Of a stretch of DNA of 64,000 bases, positions 34,401 to 45,674 are shown in pieces. Source of the DNA: Jaapia argillacea MUCL 33604 (Eukaryota; Basidiomycota; Agaricomycetes; Jaapiales; Jaapiaceae); assembly GCA_000697665.1 (NCBI GenBank), contig KL197765.1, positions 83,251 to 147,250 of the forward strand, given 5' to 3'. Each line of letters begins with the position of its first letter. Position 1 is the stretch's first letter. The position numbers and the translations under genes were made by a program. The notes beneath the pieces are model-generated. The model did not search any database, was not told where the DNA came from, and saw only the letters and a list, made by a program, of their open reading frames with translations.

Positions 34401-35663
34401 TAACAGGTGGACTGGAGGATAGAGGTGATTTCCCGAAAAGTGATGCAAACGGGTTGACTAGTCTTGATGCTGCTGATGGGGTGGGGGTGGGAATTGGTGC
34501 TGGAGTCGGGGCTGAAGGAATGGGTACGACTGTTGTGGTTGACGAAGGAGAGGCCGAGGATATACGAGCGCCCGGGCGGGGAGGTAGGGGTGGCTTAGAA
34601 ACAGTGGGAGGGGGCCGAGGGGGAAGGGGAAGGGATGGAGTATATGTGGGTAGAGTGTAAGTCGGGTATGGGTGCGAGTGAGAATGAGAATGAGAGTGGG
34701 AGTGAGTGGGGGACATCGGGGAGGCGGTTGTTGTGGGTACGGATGGGAGGGGAGGAAGTGATGAAAGGGTTGCTTGGCGGGTGCTTGGGTTCGTGAGGGA
34801 TTCGAAGGGCTTGGATGTGGTGGGAAGGGTTGAGATGAGGGTTAGGGTTTCGCTGGGAAGAGATAATCAGATTCGAACGGTTTCCCGAGGATTAAGATGA
34901 GCGAGAGAGAAAAAACATACTCGCTGAGAGTTCCCCGGAGGCCCGAGAGTGTAATGATAGGTGCGTTTGTTCGGGATGACCCATCAGTGAGGATGATGTG
35001 ATCCTTCATAAATTCCGGTGTGAGGGTATCGTGTGGGGACGGTTGTTCCAATGGTAACAATAGAGTCGCCTAATCCAAAGAAAGAGTCTTAAACCAATTC
35101 AAATCAAAGGACAAAGGATCCGGAACTACACTTACCTTCCCAGTTGTGACCGCACTCCAAATCTCTCCCCACTCACCCTCGCCTTCTTCTCCAAGACCCA
35201 AGCCCAGCCCCATTAGCCTCTCTAACATTCCCCACCCTACACTTCCCATATCTAAGCCAATCCCCTGCGCCGCAGCCTTCAAATTCATCACCTGCAATCT
35301 ACCAGTGGCTCCACCCCCGACACCCGCATGCTGAGGAGATGGTGCGTGCATAGTGGCTCCAGTGACAGTTGCAGATGTGGGTGCAACGCGTTGACGGGGA
35401 GTATATGGGACGTAGCGAGGACCCGTCGGTGATGTGTGCTGAGGGGGAGGCTGCGGGTGGGTTGGGGTGGTCGGGGAAGACGGATCAAGCAGTGACGAAG
35501 AAGATGAGGAGGAAGAAGCGAATGCCGACGTCGGTGTCGGGGAGAGAAGAGGATGAGTTGAGAGGGTTTCGTGCGAGGATGTTCGCTGAAGGTGGGCTCC
35601 AACGTTCGCTCCTTGAGATCGTCCGATCGAAAGAGAGGGAAAGTCTTCGCGTCGGGTTGTCAT
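31495..35663 (-). CDS. VPS9-domain Rab guanine nucleotide exchange factor
   Basis: A large spliced gene reading leftward from MTTRREDFPSLSIGRSQG. Expected size is about 1,200-1,300 residues. The N-terminal half is disordered, Ser/Pro-rich, with THSHSHSHSH and GHGHGHGHG runs. The VPS9 domain lies across several exons at about 32.65-34.2 kb: SHQIVRKELAKSLTKAIKSE upstream, LNMLDLGLEHLGV, then the catalytic core NGDILLPLIIYAVVKANPP. The conserved GEEGYCLINLMAVAEFLE block follows. The Asp and Tyr used to open the Rab nucleotide pocket are present. The C-terminal part has an acidic run and a final helix (LREYKRLVEGVRALGVFDEP). The family activates Rab5-type GTPases on endosomes. Together with the TBC gene at 2 kb it gives an opposing Rab regulator, though the two need not act on the same Rab. 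Confidence 0.85.
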
Positions 35664-36837
35664 GCTTCCGCTTTCCAAGAGGATGAATGTACCCCCGCCT
35701 GAAGCTCGCTATTAACCAAGAATGTATGGTTCAAAATTCGCCACTTTCGGCGGGAAACTCAGATATGCTGACCCTGATATCAGTCTTGGGATGAGTACAC
35801 GATGATCTGGAACAGCAACCAGAACTAGTGAGAGAATACAGCAGATTTCTGAGCCAGCACCGCGAACAACGATAGGTAACACGAAGATTGAGAACAACCC
35901 CGAGGTGTAGAGACAATATAACGGACGAGGACGCTGTCGCGTCCTCCCCTCATCCACACCACGTGGTTACCTGAAAAAGAAAGAGCCCCTAATCAGCGAC
36001 GCCAGTGGTTTCACGTCATTCACACCAATTATTGAATTCATCCCAAGACTGCGACCATATCTCTTCGACGCGAGGATCTTCACGCTAAAAATATTCATCT
36101 TCGGCACGTCTTTGCTGTGGTTGTGAAGAGGAAGAGATATCACAGTCATCAACGATCCTCGCCGCATCAAAAAGCCATAGCCAAGCGATGAGACTTTGTG
36201 AAGATATACATGCCTTAGGGTAATCACTTGCTTGGTCGCGTGGATGCCACCTCCTACCACGACCTTCTGGGTTCGGAGGGTGCGATGACCGGGGCAAGAC
36301 GTCGCTGCTGAGCATCGTTGCTCCTGTCGTGACGAGGAGGTCGATTCATATGCTCAACACAATTTGGTGTAAGTTCCGAGTCGTTCCTACCAACTATCCT
36401 CTCTAACTATGATGAGCAGACTTGCTTGCGGATCGGATGATGCACGAAGCAGCGCGGATTGTCATTTGTTTCCGCTTCTCCTTCTCGACGGGCTGTCACC
36501 CCAGACTGCTGAATTGCTGCACCTTTGGTTGGCTCAGATCTTTTAAGACACGCCAAACGGTCGACAGCCGCGACACCGAGAATCTAATCTCCTCGACTCG
36601 GGGTGGGATCGAGTGTTTTAAGAAACGGACGTACCACTTCACTCGTTCCAATGCATCGTCCAGATAACAGCCTATTATCTCTGACATTCTTACTGGTGCT
36701 TTATCGATCCTCCCTTCTTTTCGGTTCCGATTCTCCCATACCTTGCTTCCATTTCCCCGCCAGAATATCTCTCCGCAGTCATGTTAAAATCCGTCCTCTT
36801 ATCCCTATTTTCTCCAACTCTTTCACCCATCTCCACT
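35664..36837. other. Intergenic, divergent promoter region
   Basis: This lies between the VPS9 gene (minus) and the sulfotransferase-fold gene (plus). A CACGTG stands at about 35960. No coding evidence was found. Confidence 0.4.
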
Positions 36838-37882
36838 ATGGTAGCCCATCTTCGTCCAAACGAAGCACCCGTCAAAGTCATCTGCCTTGGTCTCGGTCGC
36901 ACAGGGGTATACAGCACTTATACTCCTCTTGTCCTCATGGATGTACTGACCTTTAATGATAGACCTCTTCGCTCGGAGATGCTCTTGAAATCCTTGGTTT
37001 TGGCCCGTTCTACCACATGTTCAAAATCTTGAAAGGCAATCTCACAGAGGATTTCAACACCTGGATAAAGTTCAGCGAAGGTGAGTGCTGGAGAAACTTC
37101 AAACCTTTCAAGCCCTTACGTAGCACAATACAATATCAGGTCAAGGATCGGCAGAGGACCTCGACCGCATGTTCAGTGAATATCAATCTGTCCTTGACTA
37201 CCCTGCTTCCATTTATCCAAAAGAACTTTACGACGCGTACCCAAACGCAAAGTTCATCCTCGTATGTTTCCTTTCATTGTACCGCCGAATATACTTAATC
37301 AACCTTCTCATACGTCCTGGCTAGACCGTCAGAAATGTAGAAAAATGGGAGAAGAGCCTGAGGGTACTTGCCTCACATTCATCCAGCGATTCTGTAGCTT
37401 GCTCACGTTTCTCCACCATGGTGCGAAAGTCAACCCTCATCCCCGTCCAAGAATATCTTGCCTCGGTGTCTCCTTCAGAGCTACCGCCGACCCTTGCAGC
37501 TCTGGCGAAGTGGTGGCAGTTATACGGTCCTGTCGGTGCCAGTCAGTTCTACACACACTTCCACGACTGCGTTTATCACTCACACCTACACTGAGCCTAG
37601 GTCAACGAGGCTGCGATCTTCCCACAGTGTTCTCTCGACACACTGAACTTGTCAGGGCCGTCATTCCCTCAGACCAGTTGTTGATATACGAAGTCAGCGA
37701 GGGGTGGAAACCCCTAGTCGATTTTCTCGGAGTGTACGTTCTCCAGACCGCTCTACTGCACATTAACTGCGCTCATACACCTCCCACCGTCCAGACCCGA
37801 ACCTTTGGTTCCTTTTCCACATGTGAACGACACGGCTGAGTTCAAGAAGATAAACTTCAAATCGACGATTCAGCACCCTTAG
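36838..37882 (+). CDS. P-loop sulfotransferase-fold protein (fungal Sulfotransfer_4 type)
   Basis: Exons 36838-36906, 36963-37080, 37140-37261, then one from about 37325, one ending 37733, and a last of about 95 nt ending at 37882. The P-loop-like start VKVICLGLGRTGTSSLGDAL is followed by EILGFGPFYHM, then YPNAKFIL|TVRNVEKWEKSL and IPSDQLLIYEVSEGWKPLVD, the family order. The tail is PFPHVNDTAEFKKINF. The exon 4/5 junction near 37540-37610 is ambiguous. A GTCAGT donor at 37543 with an acceptor at 37602 keeps the frame. An in-frame ATG at 36781 is an alternative start. Fungal members are poorly characterised and the substrate is unknown. Confidence 0.8.
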
Positions 37883-38216
37883 AGATAACATGAGTTGTGA
37901 TTCGCGTGTTTTGTAGACCTGCTATTGCCCTTGCCGGATGTAATGCCGAGTAGGCGCAGCAGATGTGTCACTAGTTTTCCACTCCGATGGGTCTTCGGTT
38001 TCTCATTGGTTGTCGGGCGCCTAGGACCTTTACAAAGAATACTTGGGAATGAGTATGAGCGCGGCTGCCAGACCGCCTGGCGCCCAAATATCTCGCTGAA
38101 CAATGCGGGAAACGTCGACTCTTCAAAGTTCCTGGGGGTGAGAGAATATAGATACCCAGAAGTGTAGAAGGACATCTTCGTCTCGAACACTCGGCCGTGA
38201 AATCCGGTTATCAAAC

Positions 38217-38363
38217 ATGGACACGAGTATGTCGCCGGTGGGAGATGCTGTGACTTTTAGTGCCGGCCCGACCGTACCGCCAGCGATGGAGGATGAGATA
38301 GAAACACAGGCAACTGCAGGCCGCAGGAAAGTCGAAAGGAGAGAACGAGAAGATATGAGTAAG
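38217..38363 (+). CDS. First exon of a gene cut by the assembly gap
   Basis: The ATG at 38217 opens a protein-like frame (MDTSMSPVGDAVTFSAGPTV, then AMEDEIETQATAGRRKVERR). It ends at a good donor A|GTAAGTGTG. The following exons could not be placed before the run of N begins at 38832. It may belong to the same gene as the C-terminal piece at 39497-39758. Confidence 0.4.
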
Positions 38364-38831
38364 TGTGAACTCTTTATTTTCATCCCTGACATAGAGAGGT
38401 GGTGAGCAAGAGGTGGACAAGATCTGAATCGGGTACATCGACCTCTTGACAGGTGGATAGCCTAGTGGTGCCCGGGGTCTTTTTTCAGCCACACTCGCGA
38501 CATTTTGCTCGTTTTCTCAAAACTTTTGCTGAGCTTCAGACTTCCTGAAATTGGAGATGTAAGGCTACACTCATGAGGTCTCAGTGTACACCTGTCCAAT
38601 AATGAGCCTTTTCGACAACTTGAAACCGATGAAATTGACGATTTCGTAGTTCATGGATTGCACGTGGATCGGTGGCGCGGCAGCTGCCTTCGTGCGCAAA
38701 TCCCGCCCTTTCCTCGATTCGTTCGACGTTGATCTCTTGTCAATGGATGGTGGCCTCATTGCGCAAGGCTGTCGTTGCCCATAACAGATATGTTTGACGA
38801 TGAGCCTACCTCTTCGACCATATCTCTCAAT

Positions 38832-39496
38832 NNNNNNNNNNNNNNNNNNNNNNNNNNNNNNNNNNNNNNNNNNNNNNNNNNNNNNNNNNNNNNNNNNNNN
38901 NNNNNNNNNNNNNNNNNNNNNNNNNNNNNNNNNNNNNNNNNNNNNNNNNNNNNNNNNNNNNNNNNNNNNNNNNNNNNNNNNNNNNNNNNNNNNNNNNNNN
39001 NNNNNNNNNNNNNNNNNNNNNNNNNNNNNNNNNNNNNNNNNNNNNNNNNNNNNNNNNNNNNNNNNNNNNNNNNNNNNNNNNNNNNNNNNNNNNNNNNNNN
39101 NNNNNNNNNNNNNNNNNNNNNNNNNNNNNNNNNNNNNNNNNNNNNNNNNNNNNNNNNNNNNNNNNNNNNNNNNNNNNNNNNNNNNNNNNNNNNNNNNNNN
39201 NNNNNNNNNNNNNNNNNNNNNNNNNNNNNNNNNNNNNNNNNNNNNNNNNNNNNNNNNNNNNNNNNNNNNNNNNNNNNNNNNNNNNNNNNNNNNNNNNNNN
39301 NNNNNNNNNNNNNNNNNNNNNNNNNNNNNNNNNNNNNNNNNNNNNNNNNNNNNNNNNNNNNNNNNNNNNNNNNNNNNNNNNNNNNNNNNNNNNNNNNNNN
39401 NNNNNNNNNNNNNNNNNNNNNNNNNNNNNNNNNNNNNNNNNNNNNNNNNNNNNNNNNNNNNNNNNNNNNNNNNNNNNNNNNNNNNNNNNNNNNNNN
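38832..39496. other. Assembly gap, 665 N
   Basis: An unbroken run of N. Any open frame shown across it is meaningless. Confidence 1.
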
Positions 39497-39758
39497 AAGA
39501 TGGAGCTCCCCTTCCTGGTGGCCTCCTGTCCATAATGCTCATGTCCGATATCAAAGAGCGCTATCTTGCATACCCAACTCAAAAATCCCACTGAAGAACA
39601 CGGGAGTGATGGAGACTTTACAAAATATACTGGCTCAAGCTCCCACTCGTCGTAGTAGGAAACGGACCTCACCATCTGCGTTACCCTCGTCGCCCAACCT
39701 TCCTCAAAACGGCGGCGGGGTGTTGAAACTGGACCTCTCTAATGTGGTAACCAAATGA
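39497..39758 (+). CDS. C-terminal piece of a gene entering from the gap
   Basis: A plus-strand frame runs from the gap edge to a stop at 39758. Its end is basic and Ser/Pro-rich (METLQNILAQAPTRRSRKRT, then GGGVLKLDLSNVVTK). A second frame that ends earlier is also open at the gap edge, so an intron may fall here. No family recognised. Confidence 0.35.
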
Positions 39759-40930
39759 TTTATTCGTAGCTGTAGATACTGGCTCTGTACCAACGTAGAC
39801 TGTAATTAGTGATGTGCAGAGCTCGAGGAGCGCGTCCTGTACGCGTCGGGAGTCTGGAGCAAAATGTGATAATAAAGCAAATTCGTAACGTCTGGGCCAT
39901 CTCAATGAGGAAGGTCTATGTCCTATCCCAGTTTCCGGGGGTCTTATGGACTTTCGAGGACGATGTCTCGAAACTTTTTTCTGTCCACCTCTTGGTGGTG
40001 AGATTGTAAAGAATTACAAACGTGAGCAAGCCGCCGCAAGAGCCAGCGAAGGCGGCGGACGAGCCAGACCCACCGGAGAAACTGAGAGAGGTCGCACCAG
40101 ACTTATAGCCAATGCTGATTTGATAAAACAAGAACACCGAAATTAATTTTTTTTGAAAGCAGGTCTATTGCGATATACGCGAAGTACGAACCATGAGCCA
40201 ATATAGATCAGATAATAATAGGGCAACGGCGCAATGAAACACTCGGGGGGAATCTGGGCTACTCACTTGTGTACATTCCCCAAGCGACCGAAACTGCGTA
40301 GCCGTTGACTTAGCCTCGGATCCTTCTGCCACAAATTTCAGGATAGCAAAGGAGAAGCCGACATGAACTCAGGTAAATCCATCAGCCATATGGTTGGTAT
40401 GAAAAGTATATTGCAAGCCATGGGTTGGGCAATGCTGGAACCAAATAAGTCCGATGAAACCCAGATCCAACGGTAGGATGGAATAACCCATCGACAGTTT
40501 AGTCAGGGCCTCCTTACGGGGCCCATGTATGCGTCGTGTTTCATTGGGTGCAGTGATCTTGGAGATGAAAAGGAGATGGGGGTGGGGTGTGTAGTCCCCG
40601 AAGTATAGCCAGGAAAGAACAACCGGACGAGGAAGTAATTTAGCCTTACGGCCACAGAATCGTCCTCGAATCCTAAGTTCCCCGGTCCTTGGAGATGGTT
40701 CGAGTGAGTGAAAACGAAGGAGTCTCTTTGGCGGAGCAGCGACTAGGAAGAGGTGCGTGACGAGTTGCTGCGACGGAGAGGGTGATGATGAGTGCGAGAG
40801 TTAGGGTTGATTTATGGGATTCATGAGAAGGAGGATTGCATACCTTGGTATATGCGAGGATGCTACTTTTGGTTGATGAGACGGGAAGGTCTGTGAGGTT
40901 GAACGGAGAGTGGTGCACTTGCGTGAAGAG
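39759..40930. other. Intergenic or unresolved 3' exons
   Basis: No gene is supported up to about 40.7 kb. At 40.8-40.9 kb a minus-strand frame (NLTDLPVSSTKSSILAYTK) ending at a GTATGC donor may be a further exon of the 41 kb gene. Confidence 0.3.
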
Positions 40931-41408
40931 TTATGATTCGCCTGCGACTTTGAGAGAAGTTGACCTGCGTATACCGCTGGATCGTCGGGATATTCGACGC
41001 ATGGGGGCCGCGATGATCTGAGGTGCCAGTGACAATGAGATGGGGAAAGCGGAGATGTGTACATAGAGATCGTAAACGGCCTCCCTCAATCGGAATTCGT
41101 TACCATAATGGACAACCTTGATAGGATATCGGAACGTTCTTCGAACATCTTCCACATGAACGGATTCCAGGAAAACCCCTTGTAAACGCCATTGGAGCCT
41201 AAGATCGTCGTCGCAATTCTCGTGTGTGAGGTAGAAAATTACCGGCCATCCGGGAATTTGGCTTGCTATGTTCTCGGTTTAGACAGGCACGTTTAGACCA
41301 GGGGGAAATGACCTCACACATCAACAACCTCTCACAAGCGATGGATGTATGTTGGGGCGAATTCATGCTTGGCTTCTGATGAAATTTTCCAACTCGATCC
41401 TCGGGCAT
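40931..41408 (-). CDS. Spliced hypothetical gene, unrecognised
   Basis: Exon 1 is 41336-41408 (MPEDRVGKFHQKPSMNSPQH). A GTGAGAG..CATAG intron joins in phase to exon 2, whose 5' end is 41265. Exon 2 is convincingly coding: QIPGWPVIFYLTHENCDDDL, RLQWRLQGVFLESVHVEDV, RRTFRYPIKVVHYGNEFRL, REAVYDLYVHISAFP. The frame stops at 40931 with a less protein-like tail, so splicing onward toward 40.8 kb is likely. There is no membrane segment. I cannot assign a family; the local pattern resembles a compact alpha/beta domain. Confidence 0.5.
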
Positions 41409-42658
41409 AGAGCTGCATGGTCGCAGGCAAGATTAACGAAGCACGATTTCTCCTAAAGTTGAGCGTGGTTCTGATTTCGTTCGTAGGTCCGTCACGCCGT
41501 GGAATCAGGACTCATAGGGACAGAAAGGGAAATAGTAAAGGGAGAAGGCTGTCGTTCGATCAGAATGGGTGATGATAACCACGGAGGTGATGACAGTGGG
41601 GCACATAGGAAGGGGGTGACTATGTCCTGGTTCGGGGTAAGTTCAGGCGCAATTGCGCGGAGTTCGTGTGAAGACCCGCTAAAAACTCAGACCTTCGAAG
41701 TTGCGAGACCCCCAACCATCAGCAATGGCAACAGTAATGTCCATCAGTTCCCTCCTCATTGAGGAGATCAAGGAAGTTATAGAATCCTCGCCGGTGTCGG
41801 ACATCTTCAGCTCCCGACTTGGAACAATGGAAGGAGATGTTGCAGCTTCGTGACTCTCCGAGTCGGGCCCCTTCGACCAGTGGGCATCTGGAAGTTCGGT
41901 CAAGTTTGAACATCGACCTCGCTTTTCGAATCCCCCCCCCCGAACTTCTCATCCTCCTGCTTTGTTCTGCTTCTTGAACCCTCTTGAACTTATGGCACAA
42001 TTACATCCGAGTCGCATTATCGAGCGATCATCAGACACCCACTCCGCCGACGGGCAGGATGTTCTGGATGTCCCAACTCACGGGACGCGCAGCATCGTCG
42101 CGACTCGCCGGGTTGATGTTATACTTAGTGACACGAGCGCAAAGCTAAGTCGAATCGCACCCTATTCGTACAGCTTCCTACCGAGTTCGAAGTGTTCGAC
42201 GATTTTGATCCCTTCGAACTTGACCGTTCCAACAAAATAACTCAACGGGATTTCATCCAAGTGAGCCCGGACGTCAAATTACTCAAATTCCACCGGTACC
42301 TTTCTTATGCCCCTTCACGCCTCACCACTCTCGCATCTCATACCCCCACCGAATCACAGAATCCAACCACCCAAAAGAGTATCCAAGAAAATGCAATTGC
42401 CATCCACAAACTATGCAAAAAAGGTCGACACATGATGTTATATATATATGATGAATTCGAAAATCGTTAAACTAAAATCCACCCTACCATACTATACTCC
42501 CTAGTAAAGTAGTTCGTTCCACAGTTAAATAAGGGGGCGAAAAACACGTTAGCAAGCACAGCGCGACTGAACTTTAGGCGGGGTTCAATAACCAAAAACA
42601 AAAGAACGATGAGCTCGTCTCGTCCCTACCTTCCTCCCTTCACATACCAAAGGAGAGA
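41409..42658. other. Intergenic
   Basis: About 1.25 kb. Short frames on both strands show no splice logic. A C-run at about 41932 and an AT-rich stretch before 42660 fit the 3' flank of the next gene. Confidence 0.4.
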
Positions 42659-44673
42659 CTAACTCTCCCCAACCCTCTCCCTCTCAACCAAACAAAACGG
42701 CCTCAAAATCGGACTCGGTGACCTCAACTCACTAGCTTTCTCATACCCCAACGGATGTTCACCTCCCTCCTCTCCCTCCCCAAAACCAACCACCGACGAA
42801 CGATGTCGTTCAAACGCAAAGAGCGGTACACCCTGTTCGTCCACTTCTTTTTCCCCCAACGTAGGTCCCGACGGCGGTGGCGGAGTCGTCACCAAAGGCC
42901 TGGTTCTCGCCACACCATACCCCCCTCTCGTAAAATTCGCCCTCAACACATCCTCCCCATCATCCTCATCCCCATGCGCATTCGAATTAACAGGAACAAA
43001 AAGCATCGCTCCCCTAATCCTCTCCACATCCCTCTCACATATCCTACTCTCCTTCTTCGCCAGCACAGCCGCAACACCCTCCAAACTAAAAGGCGAAGGC
43101 GGCGCCAACACAGGACTCGGTATAGCCGCTAACCGTCCCTTCGTAGCCAAAGCCCCAAGTCCCAAAGTCGGATAAGACGAATAAGGGTAGGGATAAGGCG
43201 ATGAGGAAGGGATCATATCAAGCGGTACATCATCCGTACTAAAATTCGAATCGAAATTCGAATTCGATTGTGGGATTTGGTGGGATGAGGGTTCCAAATC
43301 GAAATACCCGCTGGCGCCTCCTTCTTCGTCGTCGTGTGCTAAACCTGTGATCGGCGAGGAGGAAGGTGATGTTGATGCTGAAGAGGATGGGGAGGGAGAA
43401 GGGGAGAGAGAACAGGTTGTTAGAGATGGTGTTGAAGAGGGTGTAGTGGACCCTGCACCTCCACACCCACCCTGTTCTCGTTCCGACCCTTCCGTTTCGG
43501 TTCCTTCTGATCCTGCTCCAAGTTCGGGTTCGGGTTCGGGCTCGGAAGGAGGGGTAGATAAAGGTGATGGATCGAGTAAAGGCAGAAACGCGAACTTGGA
43601 TTTAGGTCGAGGAGCTTGGTATTTCGTTGACGCCAAGGGGTGGGCTGATCGCTTGGGAGCGGTCAGCTCGACCCAACGATTTGGTTTACTTGGCATCGTC
43701 GTTGATAACCTTGGTTGCGTTTGTTGTGACGGAGGAGGGGTGGGAGGTGGTGAAGGGGTGTAATGAGAAGTTAATGGGAGGATGGGAAAGCGGTTCGCTA
43801 AGCGGGACGGAGGGGGAGATGGACGTGGACTTGGGTTTACGGAGTCGACGGGTTTGAATGAGTCGATGGGTCGGAAGGCGGGTGAGGATGACGCAGAGGA
43901 GTAAGTCGATGAGGATGTAGACGAGAAATAACTATCCGAGTTGGCCCCGTACGATCCGTAATAATTTGACGGAGACGGAGACGTTTCGGGAAGGAGGGGT
44001 AGGAGACCAACTGGGATGCCACTACACAGTTCGTACTGGGGCAAACGTGAGTGGGGGTCTGGTTTCTGTTGGGCACGAGGGAGGGATAGTTGGAGTTGTT
44101 TAAGTTCTAGGACGTCTCTGAAGGAAGAGATGGTCAGTGACTCAGCTTTGGACATGATGGGAGGGCGCATGACAATAGTAGACAGGGAGGAAAGGCAGAC
44201 AGACGAGCTGTATGTATGGTGGTAGGGACGTAACAAGTCGAAAGGGTATAAATATGAAGGTGGAGGGATATGGATATGCCGACGTGCGGCTGGCAAGGCC
44301 GAGTGTTCGTAGAATGACTCGGTAGCAGGACAAACGTCGGCGAGGATCATCCAAACGAGCCGCAGTATCCTCCAATGGCAATCTAACATGACAAAGCTCG
44401 CGCGACCGGGACGAACAGCGAGAACAAAAGTGCGAAGCGGCAGGAACCCAACACAAGGATGGTTACTCACTCGTACGACAAGTTCCTGGCGACTTCAGCC
44501 GGGGTTCTATCCCATTCGTCGGCGATGAAGACCTGCTGCAGTTCCTCCGCACACCAAGTCACCGATTTCCGTTTGTGGTGCATGTTCAGCGGAGGCGGCG
44601 TGTGTATCTGACGCGGGGTGGAAGGTTGCATAACAGGGGACTGAGGAGGCGAGTGTTTCAGACAGCTTTTCAT
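42659..44673 (-). CDS. Possible protein phosphatase 1 docking protein, Ser/Pro-rich
   Basis: Exon 1 is 44471-44673 and exon 2 is 42659-44117, joined in phase for about 553 residues. The first exon carries a compact conserved-looking block: KRKSVTWCAEELQQVFIADE, then WDRTPAEVARNLSYE|DVLELKQLQLSLP. KSVTW fits the RVxF-type PP1 docking pattern (K/R-x-V-x-F/W). The nearby WDRTPAEVA recalls the region after RVxF in GADD34-like subunits. The remaining 450 residues are disordered Ser/Pro/Glu-rich, with a late helical patch (SLEGVAAVLAKKESRICERD). The longer minus-strand frame upstream of 44117 is intron. The PP1 role is an inference from motif only. Confidence 0.7.
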
Positions 44674-45674
44674 GACGAATAAATGTGGAGAGTGTCAAGA
44701 TCCGAATGACGACAGGGCAGAAGAGAAACAGAAGATGTGTGAACGGGCGCTGCAGTCTTCAAGGGGCCACCGCCTGGTCTGGAAAAACATTTGGGGCTTC
44801 TCTCACCAGACACGGATCGCGAGAACTCGGCTCGCCGACGGACCAATCCAGTCCGTCACCCTTTTCGGGTCATCACGTTCCCTTTTGCGTCATACTCAAC
44901 CCTAACCCCACTCCTAAATGCGCATATCACGCGCCCCTTGACGTGTTCTTCGGACTTGGTCGTACGACTCTTCACTCACAATGGAAACACATCCGTCAAA
45001 CGTAGTCAATGGATACCCTTGGCTTCATTCCTGCTCGTACCGATCCTGTCGCCAAGCATACAAACGTTGGCTACCTCCCTGCCACTCCCAGTTGAAATTA
45101 CATGTCTGTCGTCATTAAACATCTTCCCATCCCATTTCAACAGTCCGACAATGTGAAATCTCTCTCCACAATGCCCTCTCAGGCACCCACGTACTCACCC
45201 GTCCCTTCCCTGCCTCTGTCATCATCCCTCATACAAAACACACGTCACACCTTCGTCATCATAAGCCTCATGCAACGTCACGCAACACAGTCCCCCAACC
45301 CTCTGCTCCATCCACGATTCACTCACTATCCATTCACTCAACATTCGTACACACACGGGAGACACATTCTTCAATCAATCAAATTCATCCCCACAATCTA
45401 TATCACATCTCATTCCAATATCCTCCGCGTCGAGCCTCAATCCACCCCCCTCCCTCGTGACACACCCACCGCCATCACACCAGCCTCGAGGAGTACGAAA
45501 TTTAGATGCCCAAGCTTCTCACCTCCCGTTCCTCCAGCTCCCGACAACACCGCCCATCGCGATAGAAAACGCAGTTCTGATCATATCATCAACCACAACG
45601 AGGTTAGGAGTCGAGGCCCCCCATCTCCAATCGTCACCTCGGAAAGGTAAGGAAAGTTCATCTTCTACTTTAGA
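44674..45674. other. Intergenic
   Basis: A plus-strand open frame of 182 codons at 45102-45650 has skewed composition from C/A-rich DNA and no domain. I treat it as non-coding. Confidence 0.4.

Noticed and set aside
33439-34660. Long plus-strand open frames opposite the VPS9 gene
   Set aside because: They are shadows of low-complexity Ser/Pro coding on the minus strand.
38571-39758. Open frames of 266-327 codons across 38.8-39.5 kb
   Set aside because: Most of their length is N and carries no information.
43347-43857. Acidic plus-strand frames opposite the PP1-docking candidate
   Set aside because: Antisense reading of Ser/Pro-rich codons; no splice signals.
45102-45650. 182-codon plus-strand frame
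   Set aside because: Composition follows C/A-rich intergenic DNA, no domain, no promoter or intron signals.
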